A program made the translations under genes and the position numbers. The notes beneath the pieces were generated by a model. It was not told where the DNA came from, searched no databases, and was given only the letters and a program-made list of their open reading frames with translations. This document shows, piece after piece, positions 1 to 8,694 of a DNA stretch of 64,000 bases; position 1 is the first letter of the stretch, and each line of letters opens with the position of its first letter. The stretch spans positions 248,001-312,000 of the forward strand of contig CAWIYC010000002.1 in assembly GCA_963840235.1 (NCBI GenBank), read 5' to 3'. The stretch is from JBBRHQ01 sp963840235. GTDB taxonomy: Bacteria; Actinomycetota; Thermoleophilia; Solirubrobacterales; 70-9.

Positions 1-1
1 G

Positions 2-1546
2 GACTTCCCAGGCAAGGAGATCTCCAGCGAGCGGGCCCTGAACGAGCTGGGCTGGGAGGCGGACACGCCCTTCCGGGAGGGCGTCCGCCGCTACGTCGAG
101 TGGGTGCGCGCCTCGCGGACGCCTCAGCAGGCGCCGCCCGCCATCCAACCGGGCACACCAAGGGTCCCCGCCAACGGGGATCGCGCCCCGACGGCTCTGC
201 TCGCCGGCTCGGAGAAGGCCGAGGAAGAGCCGACCCGGGTGCTCGTACTGACCGCGGACATCGGCGAGGGGCACGATCTGCCGGCTCGCATCATCGCGGC
301 GGAGGTCGAGCAGGAGATCCCCGGCAGCGAGGTCGAGATCGCCAACGGCCTGGCGGCGATGGGACACCTGCTGCACGCGGTCGTCTGCGGGGGCTCGAGG
401 GTGACATTCCGCTGGATGCCGTGGCTGTTCGACATCCAGTACTGGCTGCTGGCCCGCTTCGCGCCGACGCGCTGGCTCGCGCACCGGCTTGGCTACTGGC
501 TCGGATCTCGCGGTCTGCTGCGGCTGATCGCCGAGTACGACCCCGACGTTGTCGTCTCCACCTACCCGGGGGTGACGGCGATCCTCGGGATGCTGCGACA
601 GAAGCGGCGGCTGCCGATTCCGGCCCAGTCGGCTATCACCGATCTCGCCGGCCTGCACTTCTGGGCCCACCCCGGGATCGACATGCACTACGTCACCCAC
701 CCGGAGTCGATCGAGGAGGTGCAGCGGATCGCCGGCCCAGCCAGCGTCGAGTGGGCGCGGCCCCCGATCTCACCGGACTTCCTCATGCCGAGGACGCGCT
801 CGGACGCCCGCCGTGCCCTCGACGTTCCGGCGCACGCCCGCATCATCCTCGTCTCGGGCGGAGGCTGGGGGGTGGGCGACCTCGAGGGCGCGGTGAAGGC
901 GTCGCTGGCGCTCGAGGACACCCTGGTGGCCTGCGTCACCGGCCGCAACGAGCCCGCCCGCGAAAAGCTCGAACAGCGCTTTGGGGCGGAGGAGCGGGTG
1001 AGGATCCTCGGTTTCACCGAGCAGATGAGCGACTGGATGGCCGCCGCCGACGCGATGGTCCACTCGACCGCCGGGCTGACCGTGCTCGAGGCCCACATCC
1101 GCGGCTGCCCGGTGGTCTCCTACGGTTTCTCGGTCGGGCACCTGCGGGCCAACAACACCGCCTTCGAGCGGTTCGGCCTGGCCGAGGTGGCGCGCTCCGA
1201 GCACGAGCTTGAATCGGTCCTGCGGCACGTCACGCGGGAGCGGCGAGCCCCCGCCTCGACTTTCGCCTCGCTACCGTCGATCGCCTCCAAGACCCTCGGT
1301 GCCCGGCCTCGGGTCCGACCTCAAGCCGTCTGGCACCTGCGGATCAACAGACTTGCCACCGCCGGGTTGATGACCGTGATCGCCACGATCCTGATCATCG
1401 CCGTCGCCGCATCCGTTAACTGGGACACGCCCTACCGGGTGATCGCGAAGCCAATCGAGCGCCGCCTCCATATCGGCAGGCAGGCGGCGGCCGCGTCCCA
1501 GGCCGAGCCGGCGGGCCAAGCGGAAGACGAGCCAGCCGCGAAATGA
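2..1546 (+). CDS. Sugar epimerase C-terminus fused to MGDG-synthase-type glycosyltransferase (5' partial)
   Basis: The frame is open from base 2, so the start lies before the window. The first 30 codons read like the last helix of an extended short-chain dehydrogenase sugar epimerase (ALNELGWEADTPFREGV followed by YVEW). After a linker of about 45 residues comes a two-Rossmann glycosyltransferase of the monogalactosyldiacylglycerol synthase type: VLVLTADIGEGHD near base 240, ILVSGGGWGVGDLE near 845 and a donor-site region with HSTAGLTVLEAH near 1070. One membrane segment (about bases 1350-1415) and an Ala/Glu-rich tail close the protein. The enzyme probably glycosylates a membrane lipid with the sugar nucleotide made by the epimerase half; donor and acceptor are unknown. 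It overlaps the next gene by 4 bases. Confidence 0.75.
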   Translation, partial: DFPGKEISSERALNELGWEADTPFREGVRRYVEWVRASRTPQQAPPAIQPGTPRVPANGDRAPTALLAGSEKAEEEPTRVLVLTADIGEGHDLPARIIAAEVEQEIPGSEVEIANGLAAMGHLLHAVVCGGSRVTFRWMPWLFDIQYWLLARFAPTRWLAHRLGYWLGSRGLLRLIAEYDPDVVVSTYPGVTAILGMLRQKRRLPIPAQSAITDLAGLHFWAHPGIDMHYVTHPESIEEVQRIAGPASVEWARPPISPDFLMPRTRSDARRALDVPAHARIILVSGGGWGVGDLEGAVKASLALEDTLVACVTGRNEPAREKLEQRFGAEERVRILGFTEQMSDWMAAADAMVHSTAGLTVLEAHIRGCPVVSYGFSVGHLRANNTAFERFGLAEVARSEHELESVLRHVTRERRAPASTFASLPSIASKTLGARPRVRPQAVWHLRINRLATAGLMTVIATILIIAVAASVNWDTPYRVIAKPIERRLHIGRQAAAASQAEPAGQAEDEPAAK

Positions 1547-2283
1547 TCCGCGCCGCCGCCGGCGCGGGGCTGGCCGCCGCCACGGTCCTCCACGCCGCGC
1601 CGGCACTGGCGCCCGTGGTCCCCGGCGTCGGTCCCGCTCTCGGCATCCGCCATCGCCTGGACCAGGTCGGAGGCGTGTCATTGACCTTCGACGATGGTCC
1701 CCATCCGCAGGGAACCGAACGCACCCTGGAAATCCTCAGGGATGCCGGAGTGTCGGCCACCTTCTTCCTTGTCGGGGAGCAGGTCGAGCGCCACCGGGCG
1801 CTGGCGGCTGAGATCGTCGCCGCCGGCCACGGTGTCGGCCTCCACTGCCACCGCCATCGCAGCATGCTGCGGCTCGGACCGGGGCACCTCCGCGCCGACG
1901 CCGAGCGCGGCCGGGCGCTGATCGAGGAGGCGACGATGCGGCCGATCACCCTCCACAGGCCGCCGTACGGGATCTACAGCGCCCCCGGCCTTGCCCTGGT
2001 GCAGAGCCGGGGCTGGGAGCCGGTGCTGTGGTCCCAATGGGGGCGCGATTGGGCCCGGCGGGCGACCCCCGAGTCGATCGCCCGGCTCTGTACCCGGGGC
2101 CTGCGCGGCGGCGACATCCTGCTCCTGCACGACGCCGACCACTACAGCGCCCCCGGCTCCTGGCGCAGCACGGTCGCGGCGCTGCCGATGATCCTCGCCG
2201 AGATCAAGCGCAAGGATCTCGAAATCGTGCCGCTAGGGCGCGGCGCACCGGGAGGGTCGAGGGCTGTGGCTTCGCTTGTCTAG
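1543..2283 (+). CDS. Polysaccharide deacetylase (NodB-homology, CE4)
   Basis: 246 residues starting at an ATGA overlap with the glycosyltransferase, so the two are translationally coupled. After a hydrophobic N-terminus of about 30 residues (signal peptide or anchor) the CE4 motifs appear in order: TFDDGPHP (catalytic Asp and metal Asp), a His-rich HCHRHRS segment at the H-x3-H position, RPPYG and LLLHDAD. Family members remove N- or O-acetyl groups from cell-surface glycans using a divalent metal. The substrate cannot be told; pairing with a lipid glycosyltransferase suggests envelope glycan or glycolipid. Confidence 0.85.
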   Translation: MIRAAAGAGLAAATVLHAAPALAPVVPGVGPALGIRHRLDQVGGVSLTFDDGPHPQGTERTLEILRDAGVSATFFLVGEQVERHRALAAEIVAAGHGVGLHCHRHRSMLRLGPGHLRADAERGRALIEEATMRPITLHRPPYGIYSAPGLALVQSRGWEPVLWSQWGRDWARRATPESIARLCTRGLRGGDILLLHDADHYSAPGSWRSTVAALPMILAEIKRKDLEIVPLGRGAPGGSRAVASLV

Positions 2284-2456
2284 AAGTGCTGCGGAGCCCC
2301 CAACGGCGCCGTCTTCGGCGCCGGCAGCGACGCATCCACCAACCGACGCTCGCGCGGGGGCGCGGGGGTCCACTTCTCGCAACCCGCGAACGCCTCGTTC
2401 AGGCGGCGGGCAAGAACGCTGCGTGGCTGGTCCTGGTCAAAGATCCTATTGGCCAT
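2280..2456 (-). CDS. Small hypothetical protein
   Basis: A 58-residue reading frame starting MANRIFDQDQP. The start is chosen because GGACGGAGG lies just upstream of the ATG, a strong ribosome-binding site. The middle holds RRLNEAFAGCEKWTPAPP and the C-terminus is rich in Pro and Ala. No family recognised. Its stop overlaps the stop of the deacetylase gene on the other strand. Without it the interval 2284-2554 would be empty. Confidence 0.4.
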   Translation of the reverse strand: MANRIFDQDQPRSVLARRLNEAFAGCEKWTPAPPRERRLVDASLPAPKTAPLGAPQHF

Positions 2457-2554
2457 GCCTCCGTCCTTCCTGGTCAGGTGACTGCACGGCAGCATGGCGC
2501 TCGTGTCAGACGTAACGCAAGCGCGACCCGAGAAAGAACCCCCAGCTTGCGGAA

Positions 2555-3436
2555 TCAGGCAGAGACGAATGCGTCGATCGCCTGCGCCAGTCGCTGCGGC
2601 TGATCGAGTGAGACGAAGGTCTTGGCGTCGGCGATTCGCTCGACCCTGGCGTCGGCCATCGACGCAGCGATCCGCTCGGCGCGATCGATCGGGAAGAAGC
2701 GGTCCTCCGGCGCCCAGGCCAGAAGCGCTGGACGCTCGAACTGGGCCAGCCTGCCGGTCGCCTCGACCAGCTCGTCCTTGCTCACCCCGGCCATCAGCTT
2801 GGTCAGGTCGTCGCGGATCCTCGAACTCGACGCCGATGGGGCGAGCCAGCCGTTGATGAGCTCGTCGGAGATCGGCCGCTTGGCAAGCATCCCGTAGAGG
2901 CCCCGCCGCACCGGGCGAAACCGCAACGGCGCCACAAGGGCCGCCGTGCCGCCGGGGATTCGGGCGAGGACCGGCATCGCGTTGAACGGGAACGGCGGGA
3001 AGTTGTCGTGGGTGTCGCAGTTGGTGAGAACGAGACGCCCGACCAGTTCCGGCCTGCGGGAGACCAGCATCTGCGAGACCGCTCCGCCGCTGTCGTTGGC
3101 GATCACGGTCGGGTTCTCGAGACCCAGCGCCTCGATCAACTCGGCGACGGCCGAGGCCATCCCCATCGGCGAGAGGTCCGCGTCCGGATTCATCGGCACC
3201 GTGTGGGACCCCAGCGGCCAGTCGGGGACGATGCAGCGGTGGCCGTCCGAGAGGCGCTCGGCGACTCCGTCCCAGAGGTGGCCGTCGACGAGCAGGCCGT
3301 GTACGAAGAGCAGTGGCTCGCCCTCGCCGGCCTCGCGGTAGCGGACCGTTCCGACGGACAGTCTCTGCTCACGATGGGGGAGGTCGCGAAAGGTGCCCGT
3401 CTGCTGCCGGTGATTGTCTTCGGTGCGCGTCGTCAT
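2555..3436 (-). CDS. Alpha/beta hydrolase, Asp-nucleophile type
   Basis: 293 residues from the ATG at 3436, preceded by AAGGAA; an upstream ATG at 3463 lies inside the operator repeat and has no ribosome-binding site. The oxyanion region is FVHGLLVDG. The nucleophile elbow reads VIANDSGG, placing Asp where serine hydrolases have Ser, as in haloalkane dehalogenase and epoxide-hydrolase relatives. The acid is probably in PEDRFFP. At the usual catalytic-His position the sequence is TFVSLDQP, without His. Family Pfam Abhydrolase_1; substrate unknown. Divergent from a TetR gene that probably represses it. Confidence 0.75.
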   Translation of the reverse strand: MTTRTEDNHRQQTGTFRDLPHREQRLSVGTVRYREAGEGEPLLFVHGLLVDGHLWDGVAERLSDGHRCIVPDWPLGSHTVPMNPDADLSPMGMASAVAELIEALGLENPTVIANDSGGAVSQMLVSRRPELVGRLVLTNCDTHDNFPPFPFNAMPVLARIPGGTAALVAPLRFRPVRRGLYGMLAKRPISDELINGWLAPSASSSRIRDDLTKLMAGVSKDELVEATGRLAQFERPALLAWAPEDRFFPIDRAERIAASMADARVERIADAKTFVSLDQPQRLAQAIDAFVSA

Positions 3437-3482
3437 CTGATTCCTTGGGGTCGGCTTTGACATACAGACAGCACGTATCTAA

Positions 3483-3497
3483 CATACAGACTGTATG
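3483..3497. promoter_or_regulatory. Perfect 15-bp palindrome, probable TetR operator
   Basis: CATACAGACTGTATG is a perfect inverted repeat with a single central base. The half-site ACATACAGAC recurs exactly 20 bp upstream (3462-3471), two helical turns away. Both lie between the divergent hydrolase and tetR genes, and the palindrome covers the tetR start codon, so binding would block both promoters. Confidence 0.65.
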
Positions 3498-4118
3498 AAT
3501 GTCAAGTCGGGAGGCGAAGGCGGGCAGCCCGCCAGGCGCAAGGCCGAGCAGTCCGAGGCGACCCGGGCCGCGCTGATCGCCGCCGGACGGCGGCTGTTCG
3601 GCGAGCGCGGCTACTCGGGGGTTGGAACCGAGGAGATCGTCCGGGCGGCCGGCGTGACGCGTGGCGCCCTCTACCACCACTTCGGCGGCAAGAGCGACCT
3701 GCTCGACGCCGTCTACCGCCAGGTCGAGGAGGAGATCACCGCCCGGATCGCCGAGGTCGCGCTCTCCTCGGGCGCCGCGGGCCCGCTCGATTCGTTGCGC
3801 GAGGGGGTGGCAATGTTCATCGACGTCTGTGCCGAGGAAGAGGTGCAGCGGATCGTCCTTCTCGACGGTCCCGCGGTCCTCGGCTGGGACCGCTGTCGCG
3901 AGATCGCCGTCTCCTACGGGCTCGGCCTGATCGAGGCGAGCCTCGAGGCGGCGATCGAGGCCGGCGAGATCTCGCCGCAGCCGGTCAAGCCGCTCGCGCA
4001 TGTGCTCATGGGCGCGCTCGACGAGGCCGCGATGCTGGTGGCGCGATCCGAGGGCCCGCAGCCGCGCGAGCAGGTGACCGCGGTCCTGGACCGGCTGTTG
4101 GAGAGCCTCAGGGCCTGA
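3495..4118 (+). CDS. TetR/AcrR family transcriptional regulator
   Basis: 207 residues. The N-terminal helix-turn-helix is typical (ALIAAGRRLFGERGYSGVG, then VTRGALYHHFGGKSDLL); the remaining helical ligand domain is not assignable. The only start is the ATG at 3495, inside the operator palindrome and without a Shine-Dalgarno; TAACAT at 3480-3485 could be its -10, giving a leaderless or near-leaderless message. Probably represses itself and the divergent alpha/beta hydrolase. Its 3' end overlaps the convergent GGDEF gene by 11 bases. Confidence 0.9.
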   Translation: MNVKSGGEGGQPARRKAEQSEATRAALIAAGRRLFGERGYSGVGTEEIVRAAGVTRGALYHHFGGKSDLLDAVYRQVEEEITARIAEVALSSGAAGPLDSLREGVAMFIDVCAEEEVQRIVLLDGPAVLGWDRCREIAVSYGLGLIEASLEAAIEAGEISPQPVKPLAHVLMGALDEAAMLVARSEGPQPREQVTAVLDRLLESLRA

Positions 4119-6234
4119 GCGCCGTGACTCCGTCGAGCGCCCGCTGGGGGCCCGCCGCCGGCGTTCGCCTGGCGGCGCTGCGGCTGGTTTCGCTCTCCAC
4201 GGCGGGGGCGGTCAGCTCGGCGCAGAGCGCCTCGACCACCGCCGGGTCGAACTGGCCTCCGGCGCAGAAGCGGAGCTCCTCGATCGCGTCGGCGGCGCTG
4301 CGGGCCTGCGAGTAGGGGCGGTCGGTGGTCATCGCGCAATACGCGTCGCAGGCGAAGACGATGCGGGAGGCGAGGGGGATCTCGTCACCCGCCAGCTCGT
4401 CGGGATAGCCGGTCCCGTCGAAGCGCTCGTGACTCGAGCGGACGATCGGGGCCACCGGCGCCAGCGAAGGAGCGGCGGCGATGATCCGCTCGCCGAAGAT
4501 CGTGTGGCGCTCGATGAAGCGGCGCTCCTCGGTGTCGAGCGGCCCCGCCTTCTCGAGGATCGCGTCCGGGATCGCCATCTTGCCGATGTCGTGCAGCTCG
4601 GCGGCGCGGTGCAGCAGCGTCAGCTCGCCCGGCTCGAGGCCGATCCGCTGGCCCACCTTGATCGCCAGCCCGGCGACGCTGTGGACGTGACGGCCGAGAT
4701 CGGGCTGGCGTTCCTCGAGCGCCTTCAGCAGCGCCTCCTCGACCTGGCTTCCGGCGGAGACCCGGCCGGAGTCCTTCTGCTCATACATCCGCACGTCGGC
4801 CGTCTGCAGCGCCGAGGTCGGGTCAGCCGCCTCGTCGGGGATCAGGACGCAGCCCCAGGAGCTGGTGACCTCGAAGCCGCCGCCGTCCTCCCGCAGCGCC
4901 TCCTCGGCGGCGGCGATTGCCGCCCCGAACCGCTCCTGCCCGCAGCGGAGCAGGACACAGAACTCGTCGCCGCCGATCCGGTAGGTGGAGCCGTAGGGGG
5001 AGACAGCGTCCCCCAGCGCCCGGCCTAGCCTGCCGAGCAGGGCGTCGCCGGCAGGGTGACCGAAGGTGTCGTTGTAGAGCTTGAAGCCGTCGAGGTCGAA
5101 CAGCAGAAGCGCGACCGGCTTCCCAGGGAGGGCGAAACGACAAACGTGGGCGAGGTCCGTCTGCATCCGGCTGCGGCTGCCGAGGCCGGTCAGAGCATCG
5201 GTTCGGGCCCGTTCGAGCAGCGTCTGGTTCTGTCGTACGCTCGCCGCCAGGCGGGCGAGGATCGCGATCACAGTGGCGGCCGCGAGCAGCACCGAGAGGC
5301 CGCTGGCGGGCGAGAGGTACTGCATCAGCAGCAGGCCGACGACGATCGCGCCGAAGATCGCCGGGACCATCAGCTCGCGCCAGCCGTCGAGCAGGGCGAA
5401 CGAGCGCGACTCGCCCGCGTCGGACTGCCAGGCGGCGACGCCGAGAGCCGACGCCGAGAGCAGGTAGACAGGCTCGGTCCAGTCGCCCGACAAGCCGCTC
5501 GAGCTCGCCGATTGCAGGCTGAAGCCGATGTCGGCCAGGCCGGTCGCGCCCATTCCGACCAGCAGCAGGGTCCAGGTCCTCCCCGGTCGCCATCCGGTGA
5601 GCGCGATCACGCCGACGACGGCGGCGAGGAGGAGGATGTCGAGCAGCGGGTAGGCGAGGTAGGTCGTCACCTCGGCCTGGGTGCCGCTGGTGCGGTCGGC
5701 GACGAAGTCGAAGATGAAGGTGGTCCCGAGGGCGGCGGTCCCGAGGGCGGCGACGAGCGCATCCATCCACAGGCGTGAGTCGATTTCCCTCATCCTGGCT
5801 CGCACCAGCAGCCAGAGCCCCGCCAGGGCGAGCGGGTAGAAGGCGAGGTAGCCGATGTCCGAAGGGGAGGGGGCCGGTGGCGAGGGCTCGTAGAAGTAGA
5901 ACCAGGTCCAGTAGCCCTCGCCCGCTGCCCAGGCGAGGATGCCGCAGCCGATCAGGACCCAGGGCGAGCGCTCCCTCGGCGTGTAGGCGGCCCGCAGCAG
6001 GCAGGCGACCCCGGCGGAGATCACCACCAGGTCGTAGAAGGGACCTCCCATGGCGAAGTCGAGACGGTCGCCGCCGACGCCGAAGAGGTCGTGCAACGCG
6101 ACCACGGCCGTGGCACCGAACAGGCCCAGCCCCAACCAGCGGCGGATCGAGGCCGATCGCTGCTCGTCCCTTTCGCCGGTCTCGGGTCCGGTTGGCACCC
6201 TCTCGGTATCGGCAGGCACGCGGCGGGCACACAA
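4108..6234 (-). CDS. Membrane diguanylate cyclase / HD-GYP phosphodiesterase hybrid
   Basis: 708 residues from a GTG start (start uncertain). About eight hydrophobic segments fill residues 30-335, a membrane sensor module without a recognised ligand fold. A GGDEF domain follows (DALTGLGSR; catalytic RIGGDEF), then an HD-GYP domain (ELHDIGKMAIPD; SSHERFDGTGYPD). No RxxD inhibitory site is present five residues before GGDEF. In the HD-GYP motif the first of the two usual His residues is Ser. The protein could both make and break c-di-GMP, or one domain may be regulatory. No other c-di-GMP gene is in the window. Confidence 0.88.
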   Translation of the reverse strand: MCARRVPADTERVPTGPETGERDEQRSASIRRWLGLGLFGATAVVALHDLFGVGGDRLDFAMGGPFYDLVVISAGVACLLRAAYTPRERSPWVLIGCGILAWAAGEGYWTWFYFYEPSPPAPSPSDIGYLAFYPLALAGLWLLVRARMREIDSRLWMDALVAALGTAALGTTFIFDFVADRTSGTQAEVTTYLAYPLLDILLLAAVVGVIALTGWRPGRTWTLLLVGMGATGLADIGFSLQSASSSGLSGDWTEPVYLLSASALGVAAWQSDAGESRSFALLDGWRELMVPAIFGAIVVGLLLMQYLSPASGLSVLLAAATVIAILARLAASVRQNQTLLERARTDALTGLGSRSRMQTDLAHVCRFALPGKPVALLLFDLDGFKLYNDTFGHPAGDALLGRLGRALGDAVSPYGSTYRIGGDEFCVLLRCGQERFGAAIAAAEEALREDGGGFEVTSSWGCVLIPDEAADPTSALQTADVRMYEQKDSGRVSAGSQVEEALLKALEERQPDLGRHVHSVAGLAIKVGQRIGLEPGELTLLHRAAELHDIGKMAIPDAILEKAGPLDTEERRFIERHTIFGERIIAAAPSLAPVAPIVRSSHERFDGTGYPDELAGDEIPLASRIVFACDAYCAMTTDRPYSQARSAADAIEELRFCAGGQFDPAVVEALCAELTAPAVESETSRSAARRTPAAGPQRALDGVTALRP

Positions 6235-6301
6235 TGTTGAAAACCCGCTCCCCGTTTCCGGCTAGGTCATCTGTCGAGTCGGGTGGCGGGCGAGGCCCCG
6301 C

Positions 6302-6307
6302 TAGACT
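6302..6307 (+). promoter_or_regulatory. -10 hexamer TAGACT for rpmE
   Basis: TAGACT ends 11 bases before the rpmE ATG and no Shine-Dalgarno follows, suggesting a leaderless or very short-leader transcript. Confidence 0.5.
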
Positions 6308-6318
6308 TCACCGCCCTC

Positions 6319-6534
6319 ATGAAGTCCGGAATACACCCCGAGTACACGGTCTCGAACGTGCACTGCTCCTGCGGGAACCAGTTCTACACGCGCTCGACCT
6401 CAGCCGATCTTCACGTCGAGCTTTGCTCCGCCTGCCATCCCTTCTACACCGGCAAGCAGAAGCTCGTCGACACCGGTGGCCGGGTCGAGCGCTTCCAGCG
6501 TCGCGCCGCCAAGCGCGCCAAGGCCGGGACCTAG
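6319..6534 (+). CDS. rpmE: 50S ribosomal protein L31
   Basis: 71 residues starting MKSGIHPEY, the usual L31 beginning. Zinc-type (C+) form: CSC near residue 17 and CSAC near residue 36 supply four Cys, followed by the FYTGKQKLVDT signature. An in-frame upstream ATG-like extension at 6283 is not needed. First gene of the block leading to prfA. Confidence 0.95.
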   Translation: MKSGIHPEYTVSNVHCSCGNQFYTRSTSADLHVELCSACHPFYTGKQKLVDTGGRVERFQRRAAKRAKAGT

Positions 6535-6615
6535 CTCTCCGTGGACCGGGGAGGCAGCGACCCCGCCGGCCCCGGACGCGCAGCGGAGGACGGGGCCCGC
6601 AATGGAGCCGACCCG

Positions 6616-7554
6616 ATGCGGATGCCCGACGGCGCCCTCGTCGCCAAGCGCGACGCGCCGGTCGGGGGGCAGGCGGTGCTCGAGGGGGTGATGATGCGCG
6701 GGGTCTCGGTCTGGGCGGTTGCGGTCCGCACCCCCGACGAGGAGATCGAGGTCACCTCCGATCCGCTCGTCTCCTGGGCCAAGCGCCACCGCTTCCTGCG
6801 CCTGCCGATAGTCCGAGGCGTGGTCGCGCTGGCGGAGTCGATGAAGATCGGCTTCAGGGCCCTCGCGATCTCGGCCAACGCCCAACTCGATCCAGACGAG
6901 CAGGAGGAGATTGGCGGCTTCACCTGGGGGGTGACGATCGCCCTCTCGCTGCTGCTCGCCGTCGTCCTCTTCTTCCTGATCCCGGTGGGGGCGACGAGCC
7001 TGATCAAGGATCAGCTCGGCTCGCCGTTCCTCTTCTGGCTGGTCGAGGGGATCCTGCGTACGGCGATCTTCATCGGCTACATCGTCCTCATCAGCCGCCT
7101 CCCCGACCTGCGCCGGGTGTTCGAGTACCACGGTGCAGAGCACAAGACAATCTCCTGCTACGAGGCCGAGGACGAGTTGCTCCCCTCGAGGGCGAAGCTC
7201 TACTCACGCCTGCATCCCCGGTGCGGCACCAGCTTCCTGCTGATCGTGATGGTTCTCGCGATCTTCGTCTTCGCCCCGATCGGACTGCCCGCCTGGTACT
7301 GGCTCCTGCTCTCCCGCATCCTCGGTATCCCCCTGATCGCCGGCCTCTCATACGAGGTGATCAAGTGGGCCGGCAAGAACCGTCGCAAGCGCTGGGTCCG
7401 CGCCCTGATGTGGCCCGGCCTGATGCTCCAGAACCTGACCACCCGTGAGCCCGACGAGAGTCAGCTGGCGGTGGCGATAGCGGCGCTCGAGGCCGTGCTC
7501 GCGGTCGAGAGCCCCCGCGACGCCGCCGAGTCGCCGATAGAGATCGTCGCCTAG
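6616..7554 (+). CDS. DUF1385 membrane protein
   Basis: 312 residues from the ATG at 6616 (GGAGCC just upstream); a longer GTG start at 6541 is possible. Family landmarks: GGQAVLEGVMMRG near the N-terminus, EYHGAEHK in the middle and HPRCGTSFL before the last hydrophobic segments. Four to five membrane helices. PF07136, a conserved family often next to rpmE and prfA in Gram-positive genomes. Biochemical role unknown; the conserved His and Cys residues could bind a metal, which is inference. Confidence 0.85.
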   Translation: MRMPDGALVAKRDAPVGGQAVLEGVMMRGVSVWAVAVRTPDEEIEVTSDPLVSWAKRHRFLRLPIVRGVVALAESMKIGFRALAISANAQLDPDEQEEIGGFTWGVTIALSLLLAVVLFFLIPVGATSLIKDQLGSPFLFWLVEGILRTAIFIGYIVLISRLPDLRRVFEYHGAEHKTISCYEAEDELLPSRAKLYSRLHPRCGTSFLLIVMVLAIFVFAPIGLPAWYWLLLSRILGIPLIAGLSYEVIKWAGKNRRKRWVRALMWPGLMLQNLTTREPDESQLAVAIAALEAVLAVESPRDAAESPIEIVA

Positions 7555-7620
7555 CCGCCGAACTTCACTTTCCGTGTCGATTGGAGCCCCAACGTTGCGT
7601 TCGGCGCCTATGTTCCTTGC

Positions 7621-8694
7621 ATGATCGAATCTCTGGTCGAGCAGATCGAGGGCCGGTTCTCGAACCTCGAGGGGCAGATGTCCGACCCCGCGGTGATCGC
7701 CGACCGCGAGCGCTACGCGCAGGTCGGGCGTGAGTACAGGGAGCTCCAGCCCGCCCACGGGCTGGCGCAGGAGTACCTGCGGCTGCGCGACGACCTCGAG
7801 GGGGCGCAGGAGATGCTGGCCGAGGACGGCGACGACCCCGAGCTGCGGGCTGTGGTCGAGGAGGCCCCCGCCAGGCTCGAGCAGCTCGAGGAGGAGATCA
7901 GGCTGGCGATGGTCGAGCGCGACCCCAACGACGACAAGAACGTGCTGGTCGAGATCCGGGCCGGTACCGGGGGGGACGAGGCGGCGCTGTTCGCCGGGGA
8001 CCTGTTCAAGATGCTGACCCGATATGCGGAGGAGCGCAGCTTCGGGACCGAGGTGATCTCGCAGTCGCCGGCCGAAGTCGGGGGCTTCAAGGAGGTCACC
8101 TTCGGGATCAAGGGCGACGGCGCCTACTCGGTCTTCAAGTACGAGGGCGGCACCCACCGCGTCCAGCGGGTTCCCGCGACCGAGTCCCAGGGCCGGATCC
8201 ACACCTCGACCGCGACCGTGGCGGTGCTGCCCGAGGCCGAGGAGGTGGAGGTCGAGATCGACCCCAACGACCTTCAGGTCGACGTCTACCGTTCCTCCGG
8301 CCCCGGCGGGCAGTCGGTGAACACGACCGACTCGGCGGTGCGGATCACCCACCAGCCGACGGGGATCGTGGTCTCGATGCAGGACGAGAAGTCCCAGCTG
8401 CAGAACAAGGAGCGGGCGATGCGGGTGCTGCGGGCGCGGCTCTACGAGCAGAAGCTCGCCGAGCAGCAGGCGGAGATCGCCTCCGAGCGCCGTGCCCAGG
8501 TCGGAACCGGCGAGCGCTCGGAGAAGATCCGCACCTACAACTTCCCCCAGGGCCGAGTCACCGACCACCGGATCAAGCACACCTCCCACAACCTCGACGG
8601 GGTCCTCGGGGGCGAGCTGACCGAGTTCACAGACGCCCTTGCCGCAGAGGAGAAGCGCCGGCGGCTCGAGGCGCAGGCTGCCGATGCCGGCTAG
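7621..8694 (+). CDS. prfA: Peptide chain release factor 1
   Basis: 357 residues, the normal length for RF1. Carries the stop-codon-recognition tripeptide context RVPATESQGRIHTS (PAT, for UAA/UAG) and the catalytic loop SSGPGGQSVNTTDSAVR with the GGQ that triggers peptidyl-tRNA hydrolysis. Followed by prmC, whose product methylates that Gln; the genes overlap by 11 bases. Confidence 0.97.
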   Translation: MIESLVEQIEGRFSNLEGQMSDPAVIADRERYAQVGREYRELQPAHGLAQEYLRLRDDLEGAQEMLAEDGDDPELRAVVEEAPARLEQLEEEIRLAMVERDPNDDKNVLVEIRAGTGGDEAALFAGDLFKMLTRYAEERSFGTEVISQSPAEVGGFKEVTFGIKGDGAYSVFKYEGGTHRVQRVPATESQGRIHTSTATVAVLPEAEEVEVEIDPNDLQVDVYRSSGPGGQSVNTTDSAVRITHQPTGIVVSMQDEKSQLQNKERAMRVLRARLYEQKLAEQQAEIASERRAQVGTGERSEKIRTYNFPQGRVTDHRIKHTSHNLDGVLGGELTEFTDALAAEEKRRRLEAQAADAG

